A stretch of 64,000 nt of DNA from Tetrahymena elliotti 4EA (taxonomy: Eukaryota > Ciliophora > Oligohymenophorea > Hymenostomatida > Tetrahymenidae). The stretch's first letter is position 1, and every line of letters starts with the position of its first letter. The position numbers were made by a program, and so were the translations under genes. Below the pieces are notes generated by a model. That model saw only the letters and a list, made by a program, of their open reading frames with translations, searched no databases and was not told the DNA's origin. The stretch covers positions 63,092 to 127,091 of the forward strand of contig JH720294.1 of assembly GCA_000231825.2 (NCBI GenBank), given 5' to 3'. Positions 12,928 to 24,720 of the stretch are shown one piece after another.

Positions 12928-13860
12928 ATGAATAAAGAAGTTGAAGCTAAGTAAGCAGCTAAATAGAGTTAACTAGATAAATAGCAAAGTAGCAAAGATA
13001 TTCAAAAAGTAGAAAAGGCTTTAGAAATAAAACCAGAAATTAAATTCTATGAAAAATTACTCATAAATGTATTGAAGCAAGGACATATTCCAAATCATGT
13101 AGCATTTATAATGGATGGAAATAGAAGATTTGCTACAAATCAAGGAAAGAAAAAAACAGAAGGACATTATTCTGGATTTCTCACTTTCAAAAAATGTTGT
13201 GAGTGGTGTTTTCATTTGGGAGTCAAGGAAATGACTGTATTTGCATTTGCTATAGAAAATTTTAACAGATCTCAAGAAGAGGTTGAAGTTCTTATGAATT
13301 TGGCTGAAAAAAGCTTAAGAAAGCTAGCAAACGATGGTGAATTTTTATAAAGATATAATATTAAAGTTAAAGTTTGTGGAGATTTGAAATTACTCCCTCA
13401 AGAAGTATAGTAATCTATGCTTGAATTAGAGGAATTAACAAAGAATAATAAATCTGTACTTTTAAATATTTGTTTTGCCTACAATTCTCAAAACGAAATT
13501 GAGCATTCCTTTTCATAAATAAAGAAACAAGTATATTGTTTGATTTAAAATCTTTTTAAATTAATAATTATTTTATTCAAAAAGGTTGAAGATAAAAAAT
13601 TAGATGTAAATAAAATAGATAATAAAATTATTATGGAAAATATGCATGTAAAAACTTGTCCTGACATACTAATTCGTACTTCTAATGAAAATAGGCTTAG
13701 CAATTTTTTAACTTATTAATCAACTAACACGTAAATTATCTTTATCAAAGAAAATTGGCCAGAACTTACAATTTTTAGTATTCTTAAAATAATTATACAA
13801 TATTAACTACAGTTATTTAAACAAAAATAAGTTTAAAAATAAATCGACACTTGTAAATGA
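12928..13860 (+). CDS. cis-prenyltransferase (dehydrodolichyl diphosphate synthase type)
   Basis: About 292 residues after removing a likely 54-nt intron (13531-13584, GTATAT...AAAAG); the intron is in frame, so 310 residues if retained. The enzyme adds isopentenyl units in cis to farnesyl diphosphate for dolichol synthesis at the ER. Visible signatures: HIPNHVAFIMDGNRRFA with the catalytic Asp at about residue 63, FAIENFNRSQEEVEVLM, and the late motif DILIRTSNENRLSNFL. The family usually has RTSGE at the last motif; here Gly is replaced by Asn. A Lys/Gln-rich N-terminus of about 45 residues precedes the domain. The start at 12928 is the first ATG in frame; it follows A-rich sequence as is usual here. 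Confidence 0.9.
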
Positions 13861-14746
13861 ACTGTAAGCTAAAAAGTATATTTATTTATATGGTGTCTAA
13901 TTAAATTAAATGATCAGTTAAAATAATCAATTTACTTTTTATTTTTAAAATTATTTTTTTAGTTTTACCATTCATTTCATAAATCAAAATTCATTAATTC
14001 TAATAATAGTTCAAGTTAATGTAAAATATTAATGTTATTTTTAAAAGGGTTAGAATTAATTTGGACCTTGACATATTATTTTTAATAAAAAACTAATATT
14101 GTACATTTATTAGTAATTTAATAATTTCACTCCTACTTATTTTCCTAATCATGTATGATTTGTAAAATTAATGTTATAATAAACTGAAACAAATACTATT
14201 TAAATTTTAATGATTAGTTAATTAAAATATTAAATATTTTTGTAGGTTAGTATCAACCTATTTTAATTATTAAAAAATTTTTCACAACATATTTTTGTTT
14301 ATAAATAAACTTGCTTATTTATTTTAGGAGTATCAAATAATTAGGCTTATTATTTAGAATAAATATAACTATTTGACACATTTGTGAATGAAAATTTAGC
14401 AATAACATTCATAAGTTTCATAAGTGGTAAATATTAAAAGAACAACTCTTATGTATTAATTAATCAATCTTGCTTTAATATTTTAAAAAAGATTGAACCT
14501 AAAATAATACGTTTATTTGAAATATTTTAATTGTACTCATCATGCTTTATTTTAAAAAATTAAAGATTGGCTATTACATACATTTTAATCAAAATTAATT
14601 TTATTTTAAGCAATAAAATTGTTTACATATGAAGAAATATGCTTTAAATTGAATTTTATATTTTTTATGTTAATTTATTTTTAAACTTTCACAAACAAAA
14701 ACAAAGAAGCTTTTCCTTCTTACTTAAAATATAAAAATAATTTAAG
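13861..14746. other. intergenic between convergent genes
   Basis: About 0.9 kb of A/T-rich DNA between two stop codons. No gene, RNA or repeat is recognised. Confidence 0.6.
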
Positions 14747-17700
14747 TCAAATTTCTTAGTCTTCTTCATCTTTAAATTACGAATAATTTTCTTTCTGTTT
14801 TTTCATCTCTATAGACTAATTGAGATTTACTGAAAGTGCTTTTTGGGATTAAGTTGAAATAGAAGTGTTCAAGGCATCATGGACTTCAAATGAAATATTT
14901 CTTCTTGATTTTCTGTACCATTTCAAAGTGAAATATCCAATTAGTCCAAAAACTATGATACCACCTACAACCAAACCTATAATTAAGGCAATTTTAGAGC
15001 TTTTACCTTTTTCACTTTCTATCCAATCTACACCTATTGTGATGGATCTATAAGGGAAATAGAAAGTCTCTAACCTTTATGTGTAGATATTATACACGAG
15101 AGCTTAAGCTACCATGCTAATATAAAATTCTGGTACTTTCTATTACTTAGCATTTTAATCTAATATTCTATTGATGTTTATACTTGTGCTTATGTTTTAA
15201 TGGTTAATTTAATTACCTCTAGTAATGTGATTTAAAACTTAGTCAATAGGATTTATCTCATAACTAACAAATTGAAGGTGGGGCTAGAAAAATCTATTTG
15301 CACAAATAGCATTACCTTAAGCTACATTAGGAGAATGGTAATCAGAGTCGAAGACATAATAAACACTTAATAAATTAAAAATGTTACTATCACAAGAAAA
15401 GAGACATTACAAACCATCAAAAGATATATCAAGCATTTCAGTCTTTGGATTATATGTGAAAGTAAAGTACTCTCCACTGTTAAATATTTCATATGGATAT
15501 CTTGTATCAGCAGGATATAAGCTAGCTCTTAAACGATACTGAGATTATTATAAATTTTGAATACTCAAAAAGTAGCTAACATGTCCTAAAGCTTAATTCT
15601 TGCTAGAATCAATTTTTGAAACATATAGACTTGGGTGCTCAGCAATAACTGTAAATTAGTGAGCTCCAAATGAATTAGTACTTTCATCTGATACTGTTAA
15701 AATTGATTCACCATAACATTATATTAATTCTATAACAACCTCATATTTTCCTTCAGTATAAAATTCAAAACTATCCAATTAGCCTTATAGAGATTACTTC
15801 TAAAGCAGTTATCCCTATATCAAGTGTTAGATACCTGTGTGTGGTATTATATAAAATCTTACAGCCTCATTCATTTTAATTAAACCTTGAGTATCGTAAT
15901 AGAACTTTATGGTATAAGTACCCATTTCACTTTCTTTATGGAAAAGAATTGTTGAGTTAGAAAGCATTATCTTTTAAAATCCTTTGCTAAATTTTTAGTC
16001 TTCTATTGATATTGTTGGATAAAAATCATCCCAAGTGATTGTTTTATTTAAAGATTTATTCTATTCATTGTACTATTTAATAATAGTTTCCACATTTTCA
16101 TTTTAACCTTGATTGTAGAAATCATTCAACAAATATATAGTAAATTCAGTGCTTTTCAAGTATCCATTAGAAACAGACTTGTATTGGAGTTCTAATTAAT
16201 TTAAAGTATCTAATTATTTAAAGTATGGAAGTCCACTAGCCAAATGCATGACTTTATCATTTGATTAAAATGAAATAACATAAACACTATCCTTTGAAGA
16301 TTCAACGGCAAAACTGTAGGGTTTGGAATGGTTTTCAGTAGGATCTTCTTCTGGACCTGCAGGTTAAGGTGTAAATGTAACTTCCTAGCTACTATAAACA
16401 GAAAACAGATTGAATAGATTATTTTATCCAGATGGTTAAATAGTAAAACCTTTATTTCCAGAAACATTTACTGAGCCTCTAATTAATGTTACTTGTAAGC
16501 TAAATTTTTAAGTATGTGGGTAAAAATGGAACAAATCAATAGTATTATTTAAAGATTCAACTCTAAACATCCTCTAAGCAGGTAAATTAGTATAAGTTTC
16601 ATTATTTTTTACTACAATAGATAGAGAAGTTTCTCTTGTAGCTAATACTGCAATTATATACTTACATCTATTACATTCTGGATGCTTTTCTTTATCCCAT
16701 AAAATTGTGTGTCTTCTTGTATCCTTCAAGTTATTTTCTCCATATTAAATTATAGGTTTTAGAGGATTCCATCTCAAGATGTATTCTACATTTAATAAAG
16801 AATTGTAAATCTAATTTTATTTTATCAAAATCTTTTTCTTTTTTGAAGCTAATAATGGGGGATTTTATTTATCTAAAATTATTAGTTTTTTTTCAAAAAT
16901 TTTTGAATATTCAAATAAATTTTATGATTATTTTTATCAAATGGAATTGTAATTATGCTTATTTATATTTATTATGATAAACAATAAAAAATTATTGCTT
17001 AAATAAATTTAAAGAACAACAAATCTTTAAAAATAAAACTAATTTTTAAAAAGAAATTTTTTCTATCAAATGAAATTATTTTTCAACATAAATTTATTTA
17101 TTTATTTTTAGTTTTAGATTAAACTTTCAGATATTTTTTGATGTTTAATTTTTGAATAAATATTTTATTCAAAGTTTTCATAGACCTTACTAGAAAAAAT
17201 TTGTAAAAAATAAATGAAATTTAAACATAAAATTACTTTCAGAATCAACACCCATTTTTATAGAACCTTCTTCAACTGATGCTTCAACTCTGAAAGAAGT
17301 TGGAGAGTTATCTTAATATTCAAGGAATAGCTATTAGTTGATTTCAAGATTAGTATGGAAATAGTGTCCAGCTTCTAATTTGACATATTAGTATTATGTG
17401 CCATAGCTGACAAAATAGAACTAACAAAAAGGATCTTTTGTAGTTACTGTAGCTAAGTAATCTCCTCTCAGTTTTTTATCTTCAAATACACTATCTTCAT
17501 CAATAATAATAAGATTTCCTCCTTTTTCACTGAAAGTGTGTTGTTCTTCTTATCCCACTTTTAAGAAATAATTTATATTAGTTGACTAATAAATATTTAA
17601 AATAATTTTACTTTTTAAAATTATTGTTTGAACATCACATATTCCAATAGGATTAACATGTAAGATGTGACGTTTCTCTGAAGGCTCAATAGAGAATTTG

Positions 17701-20700
17701 AAATAAAGATTTTATCCTTTTCTTATTTAATAAAGACTTCTTTAATTAGATTAAATAAGGACATGCTAATTGAACATTTTGAGCTAGTAATACTCTCCTG
17801 ATAACTTCTTTTCTAAATAATTTTGAGAAATTTTAATTGAAATCAGATAAAGGCATTAGCCTTTCTAATAGCATGAAGAGGTTTTAATGTCCATTAATTT
17901 ATTGTCAAATTCCAAAGTTTTGATAAATGGATCTCCTGTCTATCTAAGCTTATAGTCATGTTTAGATTCTCTAGGATAAAGATATTCTTCTTTAGTAAAG
18001 TTAAAGTAACCTCTGCTAGCATCAATAAAGTTAACAAATATTTCAAATTCAGCCAAAGGACTTAATATTTCCATAAAAGTGGTAGTGTTTCTTTTAGAAG
18101 CAAAATAGTACCTCTAGTATATTTCTTATTAATTAGGATATTCTGATTTGTGAACCATAAACTCTTGAAGTTAAACCTAATTTTAATTTAAAAATTGAGA
18201 TTATTTCAAAAAAAGAAAGAATGAAAGAAAGAAAATATAAAATTTACAAAATCATTCTAGTTATAAGCACTGAACATGATTTATGTGTTCTTGTTTTTAG
18301 CAGCAAACATTAAAACAATAAAGCAATTATTTCCTATCTTCGCAGATTTCTCACATATTTACTGAGTTTTGTTTTAATCAACCTGAATTACTTAACCAAC
18401 ATGTAAAGTTTCATTATAGTTTTTAGGATTAGGTTCAACTATACTTGCTTAATCATAAGATATGTATGCATAAGCATTAACTCCTTCAATTGTTTCACTG
18501 TCTGAACTCATTGAGAGCTTAATAAAATCGCCTTGGCTAATATTAATCTTATAATATGAAAATTATTCTTATTTCAACTGAAGAGAATGGGCTTTGTTCT
18601 TTTATAATTCAATCAAATATTCAGATTTATACACTCCTAAAGAGTACTATAATGTTTAATGAGCTTAAGATTCACTACCAGGCACTATTTGAGGTATTAC
18701 TTAAATATAAGAAAGATAGATATTTTCTGTAAGCTGACTAGCTGGTATTACTAAGTTATTATTCTATGATTAAACACATTCTTCAAGTTAATTATCTTTT
18801 AGTTTTGAGCAATACAAAAAGTAAAATTAGCCTTCAATAGCATTTAATTCAATCTATTTATTTCATTTAAATATTTTTCAAAATAGCTTTTTTTTTTTTA
18901 AAATAAATTTTACCTTTAAATCAGATTTCATTTCTAAAGAAAGCCATAAAAAGAGTTTGTATAGTCCTCTAGATTCATAACTATCAAGTACATCAACAAT
19001 TTTATTATTTAAAATCAAGTATTTCATTTTGAGGGCATCTGATAGAGCATGGTAGGTAACATGAATGTTATAAATTGTGTATTCATCAGAATAAATAAAA
19101 AAGTAAATCTTCTAACTATGTAATTTTCCAAATTCTTGTTATCTGATCAGTAAATAGTCTGAGTTTTTAAAAATATCTGCATTATTGATAGTTGGTTTGT
19201 CAGATTGGCTTTCTATTTAATTCAATTAAAATCAAAATAGTAAATTAATTTATTATAAAAAAGCTTAAAAATCAAATGATTACTTGAGGAAATGTTGGCA
19301 CCAATAACAGCCTTTTAAGAAGGAGTGTTAAGAACAATTTTAACATAATCGATAGGATTACTTTCTTAGGCTCTAGAAGGAATTTAATATTCATAATATT
19401 TATACTTATTAGGGAAAACACCTCCATAATAAATTTCATTTTCTTTTATTTTAGTTGTGATTTCAGAGTGTTCTGCAAGAATCATGTATCTGTAGTTATC
19501 CTTATCATAATTAATTACAGCAATATAATAAACACAATAAACATATCCTAATGTATTGCTGAAGCAGTTTTCAGGATTGCTCTCAAAACTGATGTAATGG
19601 AACTCATTGTTTTTAGAGAATTTAATTATTTCGGTGTCTTTTGATTCATAACTCAAATCATTGACTATTTCATTCACCTAGTCATTACTTAAAGCACATT
19701 TTTCTAATGATAGTTTACTACAATTCTTAACTAATAATGCAGATTTTCCCTCTTTTTAAACAACCTTTAGATCTATTTAGAAGGTAAAGTTTCCTGTCAA
19801 AATAAGCTTATAGTGGTCAGCTTATTTTCCTTGTAAAACATAGTGAGATTGGATGCTAAATTCTAAATCTTGAATAGAAAGCTTATTTTCATACTCGTAC
19901 CAAACTTCTATAAAATATATAATCTTTCCATTAATAGGTTTTACTTATAAATAAAACAAATCATCTCCTAAATTGTATTATTTTCTCATATAAGAAGTTA
20001 AAACGAGTTTTTACTCATACACATGTTCTTATGTTGTAATTATATAGTCACTATCTTTAGTTGGAATCTTGTTTCCTGCAAGCGATCTATTCATTTAATA
20101 AAAAAAATTAAGAATTAAATTTTTATCAGCTTTAGCAAAGCTAAAGTAACAGCTCTATTCATATTCATTAGTTTGTATTTTCGTGAAATAATATAAAATC
20201 ATTTTCAAAAATAATTTAAAAGTAAAATAACCTTACATTAAACCATAACCTTCTTAGCTCAATATATTAACAACTAAACTCTTGTTGGTTGGGTCAACTC
20301 TCTCTTAGGGTTCAGTAGGATTGACTATTTAGAATATCATATTTTCGTTTGCATTCTACTCATACTAAGTAAAAGCATTAATTGGTAATTTAGCAATTCC
20401 ACCATCATAGCTTTCGATTTTGATAATGATTGGTGAGTGGAAAGGGAAAAGTACCAAAAAGCTGAAATCTTCACTTGCTTTTAAATCTTTATCCTATAAA
20501 GTAATTATTGCAGAATTAAGAACACCTAAATCTGAGTTGAACTTAGCCTATTAATTTTGTTAGTTTTGCTAAATTAATTTTTCATTTTTGTAAACAAATT
20601 TACATCATGTCCACTTATTCCTTCTTTTCCAGGATTCATCATGATTTTGATTGGAAGGGCTTGACTATTTGCAAAATACTCATATACGCTTATTCTAACT

Positions 20701-21284
20701 TAAATGATATTCTTATCCTTAGGTACACTGAACCAACCTGATATAGAAGTTATTTTCTCAGTGTAATCTTAGCTGTATTTGCCAAAGTAAAAAGTAGAGT
20801 CTAAATATAAAAAACATTAGTTAATATCTCATATCAAATAAAATAATAGCTTACCTACTTAAAACTCTCTCATTACTGTATAAGATGCTTCAAGAGAGTA
20901 GGAACATTGAAGGTCACAGCTTATCTTCACAAATATTGTAAATTTCTCTTCGAAGACTATATCTTTTTCAGGTACTATGCAAAAGTTATTCTAAGATTTT
21001 TAGCATGTATAATTGGGGGATCTTTGAGTTGCCTTTTCATAATCTTCTCCCTACTCTGCTATAAATATCTCAATTTCTGGTTCATTATATTTATCAACTC
21101 CTATTGCTAATACTGTTAATTCTAAATTAGGAATCTTTTCTTCTAAATTTATTTAGAAATAGCTGGAATCATTAGCCTAAGTCTGCTTGTATTCTGCTTT
21201 ATTGATGAAGATTTCCTCAACTTAACAGCTTACACTAATTATCAGCAGTAAAAGCAAGAAAACTAAACCTTTTTATATTTTCAT
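14747..21284 (-). CDS. very large secreted/type I membrane protein
   Basis: A multi-exon gene of about 6.5 kb encoding roughly 1,900 residues. The start at 21284 gives a clear signal peptide (MKIQKGLVFLLLLLIISVSC). The body has repeated beta-rich blocks of about 120-150 residues, with alternating hydrophobic and aromatic strands and many Asn/Ser/Tyr. These are reminiscent of bacterial-type pre-peptidase C or lectin-like domains, but not firmly identifiable. Near the C-terminus is one membrane helix (coded about 14930-15000, IALIIGLVVGGIIVFGLIGY), then a charged tail of about 60 residues ending at TGA 14747. Probable introns: 16811-17236 (426 nt), 18177-18247, 18854-18913, 19213-19283, 20569-20603 and 20801-20854; others are likely (near 20160-20240 and 17580-17615). 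I infer a cell-surface or secretory-pathway protein; no enzyme motif is seen. Confidence 0.75.
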
Positions 21285-22281
21285 AATTATTATTACAACT
21301 TCACCTTTAATATGTAAATTTTGTAAAATTTCTAATTAATTTAGATTATCTTTTATGTAATTATTTGTTTTTTGTTTCTTGATAAGACCACATTAAATAA
21401 ATTGTTATTGAAGCAGATCTAATTTAATATAAATAAATATCAACGAAATCTTTCTCAATCTTTATTTCATCAAAAATTTCTCCTCAACCTCCAAATTCAA
21501 CATAATAAATTGTTTGATATTAACATTTCTTTGGATTTTTACCTAAATTCCATTATAATTCTATATCTAGTTAATGTAATATTCACAAATTTTTCAATTA
21601 GAAAATAAAATTCTAACTCAAATTTTAATTTAATTGCTTTATTGATTATTTTCATCTCTTCTCCTTTCTTTCAAAATATTAAAATTTAAGATTATCATAA
21701 TAAGAAATTATCAGTGGTATTCTCTCATATTTTAGTTTATTTTTTTTATCTTGTTCATAACAAATGTGAAATCAGATAATATCTTATTTTTAGTTCAAAA
21801 ATTGATTTATTTCATAAAATTTTCTTATTATTTTTAAATAAAAATAATTTTCCTTACTTTCATAATATTAATCGCAAATAAAATAATTGAATCATTTTTT
21901 TATGATTTTTGAGGAAAGAGATCTTGCTTTATATCAAATATTTAGATTAAAAACAAAATTTGATCAGGATAAGATAAGTAACTTTTATTATAATTTAGTA
22001 TTTAAGGAATAAAATACTATAATTAGATTGTTATTTTTGATTGTATATGATCATAAAAATATAATAATATTATCTTTTATTTTGACAAAAATTTTTAAAT
22101 AGAGTAACACTTTTCATTGATAAAACAATTAAGTTTATTTAAAGTAAAAAATATAATTGATTTTTAATACAAAATAGAAGTTTATCTGATGTTTTTAAAA
22201 AGTTAAAGAATGAATATGAATTTCTGCATATTTTTTTTTACATAAAGGTATCTATTTTTAGCACTTTATCTAACAAATATT
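21285..22281. other. intergenic
   Basis: About 1 kb upstream of the large minus-strand gene and downstream of the DDRGK gene. A/T-rich, no convincing frame. Confidence 0.6.
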
Positions 22282-23744
22282 TCAATTTTATTCTTATTTT
22301 AGCTATTCGAATTATTTATTTACTTCTTATAAAAGCTCATTTTCTTCTTTATTGATTTTTTCTTTATCCTTTTAATTAGTGAATTATTAAATTGAGAATG
22401 AAATGAATAAAAATATTTACTTATTGAGAAGGATCAAGCTTAATAAGTCTGTTACATTCAGCAAGCAAATCTGAACGACTGACTCTTCCTTTGCTAACAA
22501 TGTAATTTTTGACACTCTGTTCAATTTGGTGAAAAAATATATAAGAAAAAAATAATTTTAAGATATTAATTACCTCAAGTTCTGTAGGAGTGATGTAAAT
22601 ATACTTTCCTCTTTCATCTATAATACCATTAATTTACTTATTTATTTCTAAAGATTTGATTCTATCAATAACTTCTTGAGTGGTAATTTTGAACTCTCCA
22701 GTCATTTCTTCTAAAACAACTACCTTTCTAAGCTTTAATAAACAAATAAATTATTTTCATTTTGCTTTTAGTTTTTTAATTTATTTACTTTAATGTAGTT
22801 AGTAATTTTTTCATTTAACTCTCTATAGTATCTTTCTTCTTCTTCAGCACTCATTTTTTCCTATCCACTTTCTTCAACTTCCATAAATTTCTATTGTTAT
22901 TTTAGAATAAATATTCATTAACTAAAAAATATTCAATGCTTTTAAAGTCTCTATTTACCTTCCAATTGTCAAATTCTTCTTATTCTTTTATCCTTTAAAG
23001 TTCTTCTTATCTTCTTTACTCTTCTTCTTTTTTTTATTCTTCTAATTCTCTTAGTCTGTCTCTTTCTTCATACTTAGATTTCTTTTGATTATCTCTTTAT
23101 TCTCTTTACTCATAATACTGTTGCATAGCCTAATTAATAATTCATTTTAAAATTAAAATAACTTGAATACCCTTATCTCCATAAATGTTCATCTTTTATC
23201 TTAATGCTAATTATATTATCTACAAATGTTACAATAGTCTTCATTAAAATATTTTTTGAAATTTTTAAATAAATCATCTTAATTACTTCTCTTTCTTATC
23301 TCCTTTATTATTTTTTTGCTTCTCTTGCAAGTTCTCTTTAAGTTCTTGTTCTATTAGGATCATCATCACCATCATCTTTTTCTTCTTCAGAATCAGAATT
23401 TTAATCCCCTGCTTCATTATCGCTTTCTTCTTTTTACAAATTAACTCTCTATCTGCTATTTCTATTTTCTTATCTCTAATTTGCTGCTGGCTAGTTGACT
23501 TATTACTAATTTTAAACATTTTATGCTTGCTAAATGTTATTTTTTTCTTAAGTTGCTGGCTTCTATTATATTAATATTTATTAAAATAAGTAAATCTAAT
23601 TTGTTTAAATCTATGCTAATCAATCATTATTTAAAGTCTATTCTTTCAAAATTTTACATTAGAATTCTTCATGAAGAAGAAATAATAAGAAGCTCCAATC
23701 AATATGAATGAAAAAGTGAAAAATATTATATCTTGCAATTCCAT
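22282..23744 (-). CDS. DDRGK1: DDRGK-domain protein (UFBP1-like)
   Basis: Seven exons: 23744-23658, 23529-23287, 23129-22959, 22890-22789, 22732-22574, 22516-22421 and 22368-22282. Every exon is a multiple of 3, and they sum to 314 residues. Exon 1 is an N-terminal membrane anchor (DIIFFTFSFILIGASYYFFF). Exons 2-3 encode Gln-rich, acidic and then highly charged coiled-coil sequence. The C-terminal domain has VVVLEEMTGEFKITTQEVID, IIDERGKYIYITPTELE (the family's DDRGKfIYIt motif with Glu for the second Asp) and GRVSRSDLLAECNRLI, which matches the winged-helix/PCI end. DDRGK proteins sit on the ER membrane and recruit the UFM1 ligase; that role is family knowledge. Confidence 0.92.
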
Positions 23745-24142
23745 TTTGGTTTGTTTGAACTTATCTTTACTATTAAATTGAATTAAAAATAATTAGCGAA
23801 ACTAAATATCTTATTAAATTAAAAATTATAAAAATTCTTCTAATGAATCTTAACAAAAAAAATACACTCCACAATCATATCATAATTAAGCCACAGTAAA
23901 TAACAGTAGTCCCTTACTTTATCAAGCAAATTCAATACACGTATTATTTATGCTTTAAATTTATTTACTGTTATCAATAGCAAAAATTAATTCTATTACA
24001 TATATTATAAAATTTAAAAATCTTAATAAGAAATATATTGAGCAATTAAAATAAAAAAAAATAAATGGTCAAACCTCTTATGAATATGTTTTGTTTTAAC
24101 CAGTGCTAAAAATAAAGTACAAATATTAAATTATAAGTTATA
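23745..24142. other. short intergenic region
   Basis: About 400 bp between the DDRGK start and the tail-repeat block. A/T-rich. The DDRGK promoter is presumed to lie here. Confidence 0.55.
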
Positions 24143-24286
24143 TCAATATTCCTCTTCTTCATCTTTCTCAAAACGAAGTGCCAAATCTCCATTTAAAAAG
24201 TTATTGAAACTAAATCTACTTAAAATCCTTACAGCCTATTTTCCAAACTCTTCAATAATTAGGTAAATGAAATGACTGAATATCAT
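24143..24286 (-). CDS. possible alternative last exon or 47-residue microprotein
   Basis: Within the most distal tail copy downstream of the TMEM181-like gene, a minus-strand frame ATG 24286 to TGA 24143 encodes 47 residues. It has a hydrophobic start (MIFSHFIYLIIEEFGKQAVR), then RILSRFSFNNF and the same NGDL-L-F-KDEEEEY end that closes the TMEM181-like protein. Its codon use is protein-like, whereas the middle copy is decayed. It may be an alternative terminal exon, a remnant, or a tiny gene from which the upstream gene captured its tail. I cannot decide from sequence alone. Confidence 0.35.
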
Positions 24287-24720
24287 AATTTAAAAGGAAA
24301 GGAAAACAAAATATTAAGAGATATTTTTGATGCTTTAAGAAATTTTATTTTCTATTTTTCAAACCTTATTTTAAAGTGATATTTTATTTTAGATTGATAT
24401 GTTAAATCCAATACTTGTCTCTTCATTTTTATCAAAGCTATGAACCAAATCTCCATTTAAAAATTTAAAATGCAACAAATAGATAAATGTAATAAGTAAT
24501 AGAGTAAATGAAATGATTAAATTTCATAATTAAAAAGATGAAAATATAATTAAGTAATAATATGTATGATTTTATATGACCTATTTAATAATTTTATTTT
24601 TATCAAAATCTAATTTTTATGTAAAATTTTGGATTAATGTGTTAAATCAATATTCCTCTTCTTCATCTTTATCAAAATTAAGAATCAAATCTCCATTATC
24701 AACTTGGCTTTCTCCTTCTT
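24143..24720 (-). repeat. tandem tail repeat of the TMEM181-like gene (about 2.3 copies)
   Basis: Three copies of a unit spaced 264 and 240 bp, with landmarks (the stop-codon region) at 24143, 24407 and 24647. Each has the codons for NGDL...F-K-E-E plus roughly 190 bp of 3' flank. The rightmost copy forms the actual C-terminus of the gene. The leftmost keeps an intact acidic end and stop. The middle one has lost the stop. Confidence 0.75.

Noticed and set aside
13057..13275. Minus-strand frame opposite the prenyltransferase
   Set aside because: It is a shadow of the conserved plus-strand coding sequence.
23283..23519. Separate Lys/Met-rich minus-strand protein
   Set aside because: It is a shifted reading of exon 2 of the DDRGK gene; the correct frame gives the Gln-rich and acidic linker.
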